NCBI RefSeq assembly: GCF_030388325.1
Contig: NZ_CP103794.1
Coordinates: 4,898,001 to 4,962,000 of the forward strand
Direction of reading: 5' to 3'
Length of the DNA stretch: 64,000 nucleotides
Source of the DNA: Flavobacterium johnsoniae
Lineage (GTDB): Bacteria > Bacteroidota > Bacteroidia > Flavobacteriales > Flavobacteriaceae
The position numbers and the translations under genes are program-made. Shown in pieces: positions 8,580 to 17,588 of this stretch. The notes under the pieces were generated by a model. The model had not been told where the DNA came from and made no database searches. It saw only the letters and a list, made by a program, of their open reading frames with translations. Numbering within the stretch: the first letter of the stretch is position 1; each line of letters starts with the position of its first letter.

Positions 8580-9890
8580 ATGAGAATACTAACAGATTTG
8601 CTGAACCTTCATGAAGGGGAGGACGACAGGGCAAAAACACTCGAAGCCGTTAAGAAAAACATCACCTTCAAAGGTGCCAATCTCTGGATTCTGGCCTGCG
8701 CCATAATCGTCGCCTCGGTCGGGCTCAATGTAAACTCCACCGCGGTGATTATCGGAGCCATGCTGATATCCCCTTTGATGGGGCCGATAGTAGGCGCCGG
8801 GTTTGCTTTGGGCATCTATGACTTCTCACTGCTGAAGAAATCACTTAATAACCTGCTTACGGCAACTGCTGTAAGTCTGGCGGTATCCACCCTTTATTTT
8901 TACCTGAGCCCCTTTAAGGATGTGCAGTCCGAACTGCTGGCCAGAACCTCTCCCAATATTTACGATATCCTAATAGCCTTCTTTGGAGGCCTTGTGGGGG
9001 TTATTGCCGTGACCAGGTCCGAAAAAGGGAACCCGATTCCCGGTGTGGCCATTGCAACAGCACTTATGCCGCCGCTCTGTACGGCAGGTTACGGACTTGC
9101 TACCGGACAGTGGAAATTTTTCCTGGGGGCTTTCTACCTCTACAGCATCAACTGTGTCTTTATAGGTATCGCAACCTTTCTGATTATAAAATACCTGAAC
9201 TACCCTGCCGTAAAGCAGATAGATGAAAGCCATCAGAAAAGGGTCAAATACACCATCGCCTTTCTAATCACTGTTATGCTGGTGCCCAGCAGCTATCTTG
9301 CCTATTCGCTTTACAGGGAACAGCAGTTCAAAAAAAATGCGGATCTTTTTATTGAAAATGAGTTTTCCGCCAAAGGATATACCATCGTGTACAGAAAGAC
9401 GGACTTCAACCCTAAAAACAAAAGGCTCGAACTGGCATTCCTCTCAAAACGCTTTTCTGAAGCAGAAATAAAAGACCTTGCCGGAAGACTCAGCCGGAAC
9501 AAATACCTGGCCGGCACCCAGCTGCTCATTAGGCAGGACAGTACCGACCGTTTCAATGCCCTGAAGGGAGATATTCTGAACCAGATCAAAAGCAGCGAAA
9601 ATGAAATGAACCTGAAAGATGTCAGGATCATGCAGCTGGAGAAAGAACTGGCCAGAAACCAATTTGACAGCCGCCAGATCCTCAAAGAAACCCGTGCGCT
9701 CTATCCTGCAGTCAATTCATTATCCATCAGCAGAAATACCCTTGTAAGCCCTAAAGACAGCATTACTTCGGTAACGGCTGTTATCTATGACGCATCAAAA
9801 GACCTTTCCAAAACAGACAGCGAAAAACTGCAGAAATGGCTCAATGAACGCTTATCGGTAAATGATGTGGAACTCTTCCGCAAACACTAA
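8580..9890 (+). CDS. DUF389 (TIGR00341-type) membrane protein
   Basis: 436 residues from the ATG at 8580. An upstream in-frame ATG at 8538 is less likely because a TATCTTAG -7-like box at about 8524 would leave almost no leader. The N-terminal half has the DUF389 signature with several helices: SVGLNVNSTAVIIGAMLISPLMGPI (split as NSTAVIIGAMLISPLMGPI), GVIAVTRSEKGNPIPGVAIA and ALMPPLCTAGYGLA. After residue 270 comes a large non-membrane C-terminal region with a coiled-coil stretch. The family is widespread and of unknown function, possibly transport. It neighbours ClC and NhaA, so an ion-homeostasis role is an inference only. Confidence 0.88.
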   Translation: MRILTDLLNLHEGEDDRAKTLEAVKKNITFKGANLWILACAIIVASVGLNVNSTAVIIGAMLISPLMGPIVGAGFALGIYDFSLLKKSLNNLLTATAVSLAVSTLYFYLSPFKDVQSELLARTSPNIYDILIAFFGGLVGVIAVTRSEKGNPIPGVAIATALMPPLCTAGYGLATGQWKFFLGAFYLYSINCVFIGIATFLIIKYLNYPAVKQIDESHQKRVKYTIAFLITVMLVPSSYLAYSLYREQQFKKNADLFIENEFSAKGYTIVYRKTDFNPKNKRLELAFLSKRFSEAEIKDLAGRLSRNKYLAGTQLLIRQDSTDRFNALKGDILNQIKSSENEMNLKDVRIMQLEKELARNQFDSRQILKETRALYPAVNSLSISRNTLVSPKDSITSVTAVIYDASKDLSKTDSEKLQKWLNERLSVNDVELFRKH

Positions 9891-9895
9891 GCTCC

Positions 9896-11080
9896 CTAAA
9901 ATCTCATTTTCTGTTTTCTGCTGTACAGCCGCAGAATGGAGAAGCCTGTGATGCCCGCCGCCGTGGAAGCTGCCAGTATGGCAAATTTGGCTTCGTTCTG
10001 CAGCACCGCATCGTTAAAAGACAGTAAAGCAATAAATATCGACATCGTAAAGCCTATTCCTCCCAGCAGTCCAAGTCCTAGCACATGCACCCAGGTGACA
10101 GATTCGGGCAGTGCGGCTATTTTCAGCTTTACCGACAGCCAGGACATGATAAAAATCCCGACAGGCTTGCCCAAAAAAAGACCCAGGACTATCCCAAGGC
10201 CCAGACTGCTGAAAAGCCCCTGCAACATAGCAGGTTCAAAGGTTATATTGGTATTGGCAAGCGCAAAGACAGGCATAATCAGAAAATTGACAGGACACGC
10301 AAGGAAATGCTCCAGTTTTTCAAGCGGCGACTCGGTATCGTCTTCATTGGTTGGTATGGTCATCGCCACCAATACTCCGGCTATGGTCGCATGGACCCCG
10401 GAATGATGTATAAAATACCAGATCAATATCCCCGGGAGCAGGTAAAACAGCAGGTTTTTAATACCTGAGCGGTTAAAAATGACCAATAAAACCAGCAATG
10501 CTCCCGCATAGCCCAGATACATAAAGTTCAGCTCCGAGGAATAGAATAAGGCTATCACTAAAATTGCAATCAAATCATCGACAATTGCAAGGGCGGCCAG
10601 AAAAATCTTCAGCCCAGAAGGCACTCTGCTGCCCAAAAGCGATAAAATTCCAAGTGCAAAGGCGATATCCGTAGCCATAGGAATGCCCCAGCCTTTAGCT
10701 GTTTGGGGATCCGAAGCATTAAAAAATGCGTAAATCAGGGCAGGGACCGCTACCCCTCCCGCCGCGGCAAGGACAGGCAGAACCGCATGTGAAAAGGTGG
10801 AAAGCTCCCCTTCTATTACCTCCCGTTTAATCTCCAGACCGACCATCAGGAAGAAAACCGCCATCAGCCCGTCATTGATCCAAAGCCCTACAGGATATTT
10901 TAAATGAATCCAGGCTGTATTGAATCCCAGTTCAAAGTTAAGGATCCCTTTAAAACCTTCCGACCAGCCAGAATTGGCAATGGCCAAAGACACCAGCAGG
11001 GATGTTATCAAAAAAATGCCGCCTGCCGAGGAGGAGCGGAAAAAATGCGCGAATATTTTTAAGTTGATCAGTTTTGTCAT
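9896..11080 (-). CDS. nhaA: Na+/H+ antiporter NhaA
   Basis: 394 residues, the usual family length, with about 11-12 membrane helices. The NhaA core is plain: FFLMVGLEIKREVIEGEL, GWGIPMATDIAFALGILSLLG and LAIVDDLIAI, whose paired aspartates are the Na+/H+ binding site. Residues near HHSGVHATIAGVLVA match helix VIII-IX, and GGIGFTMSIFIA lies near the end. It works in the inner membrane, exporting sodium in exchange for protons. It is convergent with the DUF389 gene (stops 5 bp apart) and begins next to the composition change at 11.1 kb, so it appears to be the last core-genome gene before the galactan locus. Confidence 0.96.
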   Translation of the reverse strand: MTKLINLKIFAHFFRSSSAGGIFLITSLLVSLAIANSGWSEGFKGILNFELGFNTAWIHLKYPVGLWINDGLMAVFFLMVGLEIKREVIEGELSTFSHAVLPVLAAAGGVAVPALIYAFFNASDPQTAKGWGIPMATDIAFALGILSLLGSRVPSGLKIFLAALAIVDDLIAILVIALFYSSELNFMYLGYAGALLVLLVIFNRSGIKNLLFYLLPGILIWYFIHHSGVHATIAGVLVAMTIPTNEDDTESPLEKLEHFLACPVNFLIMPVFALANTNITFEPAMLQGLFSSLGLGIVLGLFLGKPVGIFIMSWLSVKLKIAALPESVTWVHVLGLGLLGGIGFTMSIFIALLSFNDAVLQNEAKFAILAASTAAGITGFSILRLYSRKQKMRF

Positions 11081-11338
11081 ATCCGCAAATTTAAAACTTA
11101 ATTACTGTTATTCCAATCGTAAAATTGAGGATATGAATTGGCCTGATTCAGAAATTGCGGGGCTTATCCAAATCAAAGCTTTGAATGCAAACGATATCAG
11201 CACCATATAAATCTCTTTAAATTTTAACAGGGGAATCTAGCTGCTGTTTTTTTTCGTTAATAAAATTTAGAATCATTCTACTGGTTTTCACCAAATAAGA
11301 AAAGACATTTTGAATTAATTTTATTTTGAATTAAACCG

Positions 11339-11746
11339 ATGAAAATGAATGCTATTGATAAAGAGTCGCTTCAGGATGCTCTAAAAAGCATAGATGAAAA
11401 AATTAACCGGCTGAACAGACAAAAAATAACGGCTTTATTTGAATCCTTGGGTCTGCTTGAAAGAAATGATATTTCCAAAGAATATCTGAACTGGGAAAAT
11501 GTGCTGATAGTGGTTCCGAGCCGGGATATTTTTAATGAAATAAAAAAATATAAAGATCTGACCTCAAGGCTTGCATTGGTCATAAACACCAATGCCGATC
11601 AGATTCATATTTATGATTTTGCTCTTTGGGATAAAAGCATCAGGAACAAGACAAAATTTCAAATCAGGGAACTGCTCAAATCAAATTTTGGCGGCACCGA
11701 AAAAATCGCTGAAAAACGTGACTGGGTTAAACTGCTGCTCAAATAA
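11339..11746 (+). CDS. Small protein of unknown function
   Basis: 135 residues, no signal peptide, no membrane segment, no family I recognise. The first 30 residues are a charged, probably coiled-coil helix (DKESLQDALKSIDEKINRLNRQK). The middle reads as an alternating alpha/beta fold (NVLIVVPSRDIFNEIKK, LALVINTNADQIHIYDF). The coding style is intermediate between the GC-richer left region and the AT-rich right. It stands alone after a 258-bp spacer from NhaA. Confidence 0.6.
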   Translation: MKMNAIDKESLQDALKSIDEKINRLNRQKITALFESLGLLERNDISKEYLNWENVLIVVPSRDIFNEIKKYKDLTSRLALVINTNADQIHIYDFALWDKSIRNKTKFQIRELLKSNFGGTEKIAEKRDWVKLLLK

Positions 11747-12570
11747 AAAAGGCACATCGAAAACCATTGCACAAATAATTGGTATGCTTCTTTAATGGAG
11801 GTCTATAATACTGCCTGTTAAAACTTGCACAGTACTGATTAACTTTTAGAATCTTCAAATCCTAAGACATGTTTTGTATATACTTTTTGATTTAAAACTG
11901 CTTAAACTTTAACATTCAGTATCATATTGAAAACTTAAATAAAATGAATTAGTAAAATAAGGGATTGCTTCCTCTTTTTTAGATCATTTAAACCCAACAG
12001 GCCATATAAGCCCCAACCTAATCAAAAATTAAAACATATTTTTTTTGGGTTGCCTGCAATTTCACCAAAAATTTAAAAGCGTTTCTAATGGCAATAAACC
12101 ATCAAAATTTTGTGGAAAAACTTTAATAAAATCTGTTGATTAAAATAAAAAATTAAAACAATCAATAATTGATAAGCGCATCTTCGAATGTATATTGGAC
12201 ATTTTTGAACGGATAAAATATTGAAAATAGATGTTTGACTCTTGGTGCAGAATCGGTGCACGCACATTCAATACACCACCTAATACACTATAAAACAACT
12301 ACTTGAATCCCTAAGTTCGAAACATTACTAAACATCAAAAATATTATAGCAATCACTCGTTTTAGAATTGCAGCAAAATGATGGCACATGATTTTTTGGA
12401 AAATAGAAAGTAAGCAAAATCAAGTGCTAACAAGTTTAGATTCAAAACTATTATACATTACTTTATTTAAAAGCATCTCGCGAATAGCAGCATATTCACT
12501 GTATCTATTTCGAACAAGAGATTAAATCTAAAAAGCAGATAACTTTCATGAAAATGTTATAATTACAGCT

Positions 12571-12850
12571 TCACACATCTAAAATTGACGTGATGGCAAT
12601 AGACCTCATTCCATCTTTTCCACTTGTTCCCATCATATAACGAGTGAAGTATTGATCGGCGAATAAAAAGATCCTCCACATCATATAGTCCGTCATCGTT
12701 TGGAGCGTATTGTACTGTTGCTGCAATTCCTTGAAACCGTCATATCCAGTATCTGCCACTTTTATATAGAAATGTCTTGACAAATATTAGCCAGAAATTT
12801 CCCTTTGGATTTTAATATATAATCATCAGGCAGTTCAGGTACATTTAAGA
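12571..12850 (-). pseudogene. Decayed coding remnant, family unknown
   Basis: On the minus strand a 70-residue frame (12571-12783) and a second frame overlapping it both read protein-like. In the second frame phrases such as APNDDGLYDVEDLF and NVPELPDDYIL appear, interrupted by stops and frame changes. This is what a rotted gene looks like, not a functional short protein. I cannot name the family. Confidence 0.3.
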
Positions 12851-12963
12851 AATATAATCAAAAAAAAATATTTTAACCTACAAACTCCATCCTGCTTGCA
12901 AAAGTTGATAAATGATGATCCTGTTCTACAGTATTGCTGAGATATTTTTCTAATTGTTACTAT

Positions 12964-12982
12964 TGTTCAGTTTATATCTAGT
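12964..12982 (+). promoter_or_regulatory. Shared 19-nt motif, copy 1 (GH16 agarase A)
   Basis: TGTTCAGTTTATATCTAGT, 78 bp before the GH16 start codon. Identical copies occur at 23222-23240 and 56931-56949, and a one-mismatch copy occurs on the minus strand at 54676-54694. Each precedes a galactan-locus transcription unit. Confidence 0.65.
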
Positions 12983-13026
12983 CCCGTAAACATTCACTTA
13001 CACCTTGAAAAAGTAAATTGCGGGAC
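12981..13026 (+). promoter_or_regulatory. Leader inverted repeat of GH16 agarase A
   Basis: GTCCCG (12981-12986) pairs with CGGGAC (13021-13026); allowing a wobble, the stem extends to nine pairs. An inner pair CTTAC/GTAA lies within the loop. The hairpin ends 35 bp before the start codon. In the second agarase copy the left arm is GTCCCC, so the stem is weaker there. Confidence 0.35.
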
Positions 13027-13060
13027 CAAAAAAAGATTATAATTATTTAAACAAAGAATA

Positions 13061-14311
13061 ATGAAACTAAAATTAATTGTACTGCTTACTTTATGTATGT
13101 CTCCATTTTTATACTGTCAAGATTGGAATGGTATTCCCGTTCCTGCAAATGCTGGAACAGGAAAAATTTGGAAAATTCAGCCACAGTCTGATGATTTTAA
13201 TTACACCTATAAAGCGTCCACTAATCAAGCAACGATTGGCGGAAAGTGGACTAACTTTTATCACAACACTTGGGATGGTCCAGGGCCTACAAAATGGAGG
13301 TATGAGAATACTACCGTTAGCGGAGGAAATCTGCATGTTTTTGCAACTAGACAGGCAAATGAAACTAAGACTTTTACTGTAGATTGTGATGGAGATAATG
13401 TTGCCGAAAGCTGGACTATGGCGGCTACAAGAGCGGGCTGCATTACATCGAAAACAAGGGTAAAGTACCCTGTATATGTAGAAGCGCGTTTTAAAATCGC
13501 AAATGCAGTTATGGCTTCTGATATTTGGATGCTTAGTCCAGATGACACCCAAGAAATCGATATCCTGGAAGCATACGGCGGAAAAGCAACTAGAAATGAT
13601 TGGCTAGCACAACGTTTGCATTTAAGTCACCATGTATTTATTAGAAGTCCGTTTTTGGATTATCAGCCTACCGATGCCAGCACATGGTACACGGGAGCTA
13701 CAAAAACCTATTGGACAGACAAATGGATTCGTCTTGGTGTGTACTGGGCTAGTCCAACTCGGTTAGAATACTACTTGGATGGTCAATTAGTCAAGGTAAT
13801 GGACAATCTAGATACTGTGAACGGCAAAGACGGAATAGACCCATTAAATTATACCTCAACAGCTACTCCAAGAACTGCCGCTACACGCACGGGACTGGTA
13901 AAAGAAATGGATATCATTATTAATATGGAAGATCAAAACTGGAATGCCTGTAAAGGACGTACTCCTACTGATGAAGAAATTACAAATTTTGACAATCATA
14001 ATTTCAATATCGATTGGATTCGAATTTACAAACCTGTGACCGATCCAAATTTAGGGAAACAAGATGCCAAGATTGAAGAAAAAAAATTGATGCTATTTCC
14101 AAATCCTTTTAAAGATTCTATTCAAATAAATTCAGAAAAAAACATAAGCACTGTCCAAATTTACAGTTTAAGCGGAACTAAATTGTTGGTTGAAAAAATC
14201 AATAATACCAATGCTACTATTGCTACTAAAAACTTAAGCGCTGGAATGTATATTGCAAAAATTAACTGGGAAGATGGCACTACAATTTCCCAAAAGGTCA
14301 TAAAACAATAA
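13061..14311 (+). CDS. GH16 beta-agarase, copy A, secreted by T9SS
   Basis: 416 residues: signal peptide (1-19), GH16 catalytic domain (about 20-335) and a type-A T9SS sorting tail (about 345-416: LFPNPF, SLSGTKL, GMYIAKI). The catalytic signature is EIDILE, with nucleophile Glu165, Asp167 and acid/base Glu170. The flanking DWNGIPVPANAG, SGGNLHVFATR, SPDDTQEIDILEAYGG and HLSHHVFIR strongly resemble Zobellia AgaB-type endo-beta-agarases, so cleavage of beta-1,4 bonds in agarose is expected at the surface or outside the cell. A small insertion with DCDGDN (108-113) is noticeable. The protein is 97% identical (11 differences) to the copy at 23319. A porphyranase role cannot be fully excluded. 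Confidence 0.9.
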   Translation: MKLKLIVLLTLCMSPFLYCQDWNGIPVPANAGTGKIWKIQPQSDDFNYTYKASTNQATIGGKWTNFYHNTWDGPGPTKWRYENTTVSGGNLHVFATRQANETKTFTVDCDGDNVAESWTMAATRAGCITSKTRVKYPVYVEARFKIANAVMASDIWMLSPDDTQEIDILEAYGGKATRNDWLAQRLHLSHHVFIRSPFLDYQPTDASTWYTGATKTYWTDKWIRLGVYWASPTRLEYYLDGQLVKVMDNLDTVNGKDGIDPLNYTSTATPRTAATRTGLVKEMDIIINMEDQNWNACKGRTPTDEEITNFDNHNFNIDWIRIYKPVTDPNLGKQDAKIEEKKLMLFPNPFKDSIQINSEKNISTVQIYSLSGTKLLVEKINNTNATIATKNLSAGMYIAKINWEDGTTISQKVIKQ

Positions 14312-14312
14312 A

Positions 14313-14375
14313 GCTCAAAAATTTCAAACTAAATTTACTTTTCTCGAAAAAAATACAACATTTGAAATCTTGAGC
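14313..14375. terminator. Hairpin after GH16 agarase A
   Basis: GCTCAAAAATTTCAAA (from 14313) pairs with TTTGAAATCTTGAGC (14361-14375) with one extra base, leaving a loop of about 30 nt. It begins immediately after the GH16 stop. There is no strong T-run, so termination strength is uncertain. Confidence 0.45.
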
Positions 14376-14380
14376 ATTAG

Positions 14381-14419
14381 TAGCGTTGGAGATTAACTAT
14401 AGATCAGTATCCAACGCTA
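14381..14419. terminator. Second hairpin in the convergent spacer
   Basis: TAGCGTTGGA (14381-14390) and TCCAACGCTA (14410-14419) are exact reverse complements around a 19-nt loop. It sits between the convergent GH16 and GH117-like genes and may insulate the two transcripts. Confidence 0.45.
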
Positions 14420-14454
14420 ATTGGATCAATAATGTGAGCTTTTGCATGCTGGAT

Positions 14455-15735
14455 TTAGTTTTTATCCTTTTTTATCCGTTCCAATTGCTCTACTGAAAGT
14501 TTTTGCGAAAAATATACTTCTGGTTTCAAAAAGAGATTCGTGTTTTTCATTTTCGGGTCATAGATATCTAAACTTAAATCACAATCAAAACGACCTAGAA
14601 TACTATAGTTTTTATTAGGACCACCCATATCTGTAAAATGACATAATCCCCAACTTATACCACGTCCGTTGCCGTTACTTGTAAAAGCATCGGGTACATA
14701 AGCCCCCGCAGCAGTAGGCAGCAAAGCCGAAACCGAAGCAATATTAAAATTGACTCCATCCTTTGCATATTGGATAGTGTTGCTTTCATTTCCGTTACTT
14801 GTAATCAGGGCAGCAATACCCTCTTTAAAAGGAAACAAAGCGGTTTCGTGACCTGAATTGAATAAAGGATTCAAAGGATGCTTAGTGAATGGTCCCAAAG
14901 GATTATCGGCCATAGCCAAGCCATTCCCAACTAAATAATCAGGCCGATCACCATAAGCCGCCTTAAAATACAAGTAGATTTTACCTTTATACAATAAAGG
15001 ATACGGATCATGAATAGAAAATTGATCCCAAGTCCCTTTATCACCATTTTCGACAATTATTTTATTTGCCGCTATCCATGGGCCATCTGGTGAATCAGAG
15101 TATGAAGCAGTCACAGGACAATGATCTCCTTTTTTTCCGCTGGCTTCCATAAACCCTTGGTAATACAAATAAAATTTTCCTTCCCATTTTAAAATATCAG
15201 GAGTCGCTACTGAGCGCCATCCTACTTGTGGCAGTAAAGGTCTTTCGATTGCCACGCCCTGTTCTTCCCAAGACAAGCCATCTTTACTGGTAGCGTACCA
15301 TATTTCACATAAATCCCAATCGGTTGAGGGAATGTTTTCGGTACTTTCACTAGCTCTACTAGCACCTACAGGAGCTGTTTCTGTATCTCTTTTAGTGTAC
15401 CAAACATAGTATTTTCCATTTTCGAAAATAATTTTGGAAGGGTCACGTCTTGAGATTGTTCCGTCTCCATTATGATAATCAAATCCTTTGAGTTCTGTAT
15501 ATTTAAAACTCGAAAAGAGTTCGTTATCCTCCGGTCTTGGAGTTAAATAATTGTCATACAAACGCTCCATAGCCGCACTCAAAGCTCGGTTTGGTTTGGT
15601 TTGTGGAATATCCCATGGATAACCGACAATCTCTTTTTGCTTCGAACTTCCACAAGAAGTGGCTAAAAATAAAGTAACTAATCCGATAGAAATTGTGGTC
15701 GTAATTCGGTTTTTATTTAAAATAGCTAACATCAT
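14455..15735 (-). CDS. Divergent GH117-family glycoside hydrolase, lipoprotein
   Basis: 426 residues with a lipobox (LATSC, Cys28) and a five-bladed beta-propeller of the GH117 type. The three catalytic landmarks of the 3,6-anhydro-L-galactosidase family are present: RRDPS (Asp98), IHDP (Asp243) and SGHE (His296/Glu297). It also has the repeated [17 protein letters not shown] and GKIYLYFK blade motifs. It differs greatly from the second GH117 in this window (50518-51768), which is the closer match to Zobellia AhgA. I infer a related but distinct substrate, such as a substituted or sulfated anhydrogalactose terminus. It is the last gene of the SSS/FAD/GH2/GH117 operon, 46 bp after the GH2 gene. 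Confidence 0.85.
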   Translation of the reverse strand: MMLAILNKNRITTTISIGLVTLFLATSCGSSKQKEIVGYPWDIPQTKPNRALSAAMERLYDNYLTPRPEDNELFSSFKYTELKGFDYHNGDGTISRRDPSKIIFENGKYYVWYTKRDTETAPVGASRASESTENIPSTDWDLCEIWYATSKDGLSWEEQGVAIERPLLPQVGWRSVATPDILKWEGKFYLYYQGFMEASGKKGDHCPVTASYSDSPDGPWIAANKIIVENGDKGTWDQFSIHDPYPLLYKGKIYLYFKAAYGDRPDYLVGNGLAMADNPLGPFTKHPLNPLFNSGHETALFPFKEGIAALITSNGNESNTIQYAKDGVNFNIASVSALLPTAAGAYVPDAFTSNGNGRGISWGLCHFTDMGGPNKNYSILGRFDCDLSLDIYDPKMKNTNLFLKPEVYFSQKLSVEQLERIKKDKN

Positions 15736-15781
15736 TTGTATTTTATTGAGTTTGTAAACTGTTTAATAGTTTTTGTTTAAA

Positions 15782-17479
15782 TTATTCTTCCCATTCTTTA
15801 TAAAGGGCTTTCAATTGTGCATACGCTTTCTTTTTCTTTTTTCGAAAAGCATCTACAATTCCCCATTCTCTATAACCCGATGTGGGTGTGCCTTTGTAAT
15901 TACTTCTATAATCATTGTAACTCCATAGCGATACACCCGAAATCCAAGGAAATTGTTTTAATTCCTTGATATAAGTCACCAATTCTTTACGCAGTTCCGA
16001 ATTGGGTTCATTACCAATCTGGCTTAATCCAATTTCAGAAACAAAAATGGGTTTGCCTTGGAATTTTTCATGTGTTTTTTGCGCCAATACGGGAGCATTT
16101 CCATAGCTATTCATCGAAATAAAATCGACTTTTTCGTAAGGTTCGGTGCCAATTTCTCCCTTACGATAAGACGTAATGGTAACATAGGTTTTGAGGCGGG
16201 TAGTATCTAAACTAGCCACATAATCGAGCATCTCATTTACATAATCGTATTGGTCTTTAGTCAAAGCTTTTTCGTCCCAGTCTGCTACAGCATCCCGTAA
16301 TTCGTTCCCCACACTCCAAGCCACCACTGAGGGATGATTAAAATCTCTTTCGATCATATCGGCCATCCATTTTTTGGTTACTGGATTATTTGGAAACGAT
16401 TGAGGGTCATCATCGCCCCAAACCGGAATTTCTTCAACTAATAGAAAACCATTTTTGTCACAATAATCCAAAAGGTTTTTGGACAAAGGCGCATGCATCA
16501 ATCTCGAGAACGTACAACCTAAAGACTGAATGTCTTTCATGTCTTTTTTAATCAATCCATCTGGCTCGGTATTGCCGTATTTAGGATGGTCGTGTACCCG
16601 ATTGACTCCATTCATACGTACCGCTTGATTGTTCAAATAAAACTGTTCGCCACGAACTTCAAACTTTCGAATACCAAAATTATCTTCGGTAACATCCATT
16701 TTTTTTCCCTCTACTTGCAGTTCGCTCGTCAATTGGTACAAATTAGGACTATCAAAATGCCAAAATTTAAAATCAGCTAGTTTGCGTTTGAATTTTATTT
16801 CAGCAATAGCGGTTGCATTTCGGTTTATTTTTACCGAAACAGGAGCTACATCAATCCCTTTAATTTTGGGTAGAATTTGAGCTGTGGCACTATTGGTACC
16901 ATTATTTTCCACCTTGTATTTTATAGAAAAATTGATTTCTCCTTTTTCAAAATCAGGTATGGATGCAATATGTTGGTAAACGAAACGCAAATCTTCAGTA
17001 GCTACCAACCACACCTCACGGCTAATACCGCCCCAAGCCCACCAAGCGCCTCGTTTGTAAGAGTTATCAGCCATGACAATAATCGAATTGCTTTCGCCTA
17101 GTTTTAGAAAAGGAGCGATGTTAAATTCAAAAGGCAAATAGCCTCCAACATGTTTACCTAGTAATTTCCCGTTGACCCAAACCATAGCGGTTTCATAAAC
17201 AGCTTCAAACTGAACTCTGATTTGTTTTCCTTGCCATTTTTGAGGAACTCTAAAGTCTTTTTGATAATAGCCTTTGCCCACATAAGTTGCATATTTTTCG
17301 TGAGTATCCCAATTCCCCGGTACTTGCATAGTATCCCAATTAGAAAAATCCGATTGCAACAATTCTGATTCAGAAAGACTATTCGAAGCCTTAAACTTCC
17401 ATTTTCCATTTAATGAAATTGTTTGGGCATTAGAAACTATAAAGCCTAAAAATACCAGTATAATTAATTTTGTTTTCAT
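15782..17479 (-). CDS. GH2 exo-beta-glycosidase, short form
   Basis: 565 residues with a signal peptide (about 1-18), a GH2 sugar-binding jelly roll (to about 165), an Ig-like domain (about 170-270) and a TIM barrel. Acid/base Glu393 is in SVGNEL and the nucleophile Glu482 in FVSEIG. Its length and architecture resemble beta-glucuronidases and compact beta-galactosidases. In this setting a beta-galactosidase acting on agar- or carrageenan-type oligosaccharides is likely, but a uronic-acid specificity is not ruled out. It is periplasmic by its signal. It is co-oriented with, and lies between, the FAD oxidoreductase (109 bp upstream) and the divergent GH117. Confidence 0.87.
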   Translation of the reverse strand: MKTKLIILVFLGFIVSNAQTISLNGKWKFKASNSLSESELLQSDFSNWDTMQVPGNWDTHEKYATYVGKGYYQKDFRVPQKWQGKQIRVQFEAVYETAMVWVNGKLLGKHVGGYLPFEFNIAPFLKLGESNSIIVMADNSYKRGAWWAWGGISREVWLVATEDLRFVYQHIASIPDFEKGEINFSIKYKVENNGTNSATAQILPKIKGIDVAPVSVKINRNATAIAEIKFKRKLADFKFWHFDSPNLYQLTSELQVEGKKMDVTEDNFGIRKFEVRGEQFYLNNQAVRMNGVNRVHDHPKYGNTEPDGLIKKDMKDIQSLGCTFSRLMHAPLSKNLLDYCDKNGFLLVEEIPVWGDDDPQSFPNNPVTKKWMADMIERDFNHPSVVAWSVGNELRDAVADWDEKALTKDQYDYVNEMLDYVASLDTTRLKTYVTITSYRKGEIGTEPYEKVDFISMNSYGNAPVLAQKTHEKFQGKPIFVSEIGLSQIGNEPNSELRKELVTYIKELKQFPWISGVSLWSYNDYRSNYKGTPTSGYREWGIVDAFRKKKKKAYAQLKALYKEWEE

Positions 17480-17588
17480 ATTTTCAATATTTACGCCTGT
17501 TTATTTCCGACCAATAGCTTCCTCTATTCTTTGTTTCTTTCTAGTTTTAAAATAAAAGACTGACTTATTCTATCCCTACTATCAATGG

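Larger units (their letters stand above)
11747..13060. other. 1.3-kb gene-poor border region
   Basis: No intact gene is convincing here. The stretch is very AT-rich, with many stops in all frames. The only coding-like section is on the minus strand at about 12571-12850 (listed separately). The right end, from 12961, is the start of a segment duplicated at 23219 and carries the 19-nt shared motif. No transposase, integrase, tRNA or clear attachment repeat was seen, although this is where one would look for an insertion scar. Confidence 0.6.
12961..14310 (+). repeat. Long direct repeat, left copy
   Basis: This segment, from 100 bp upstream of the GH16 gene through its 3' end, recurs at 23219-24568 in the same orientation, 10,258 bp away. 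Identity is nearly complete up to about residue 355 of the protein and falls in the last 60 codons. Confidence 0.9.

Noticed and set aside
9311..9685. 124-aa minus-strand frame opposite the DUF389 gene
   Set aside because: Ser/Phe/Leu-rich shadow of a well-supported gene.
12085..12267. 60-aa minus-strand frame in the border region
   Set aside because: Low-complexity AT-rich sequence, no start context or neighbour support.
11747..13060. tRNA, integrase or insertion-sequence ends marking the locus border
   Set aside because: No cloverleaf, recombinase text or terminal inverted repeats were found by eye.
13109..13552. 147-aa minus-strand frame opposite GH16, also found at 23367-23810
   Set aside because: Its presence twice only reflects duplication of the GH16 gene; it is an antisense shadow.
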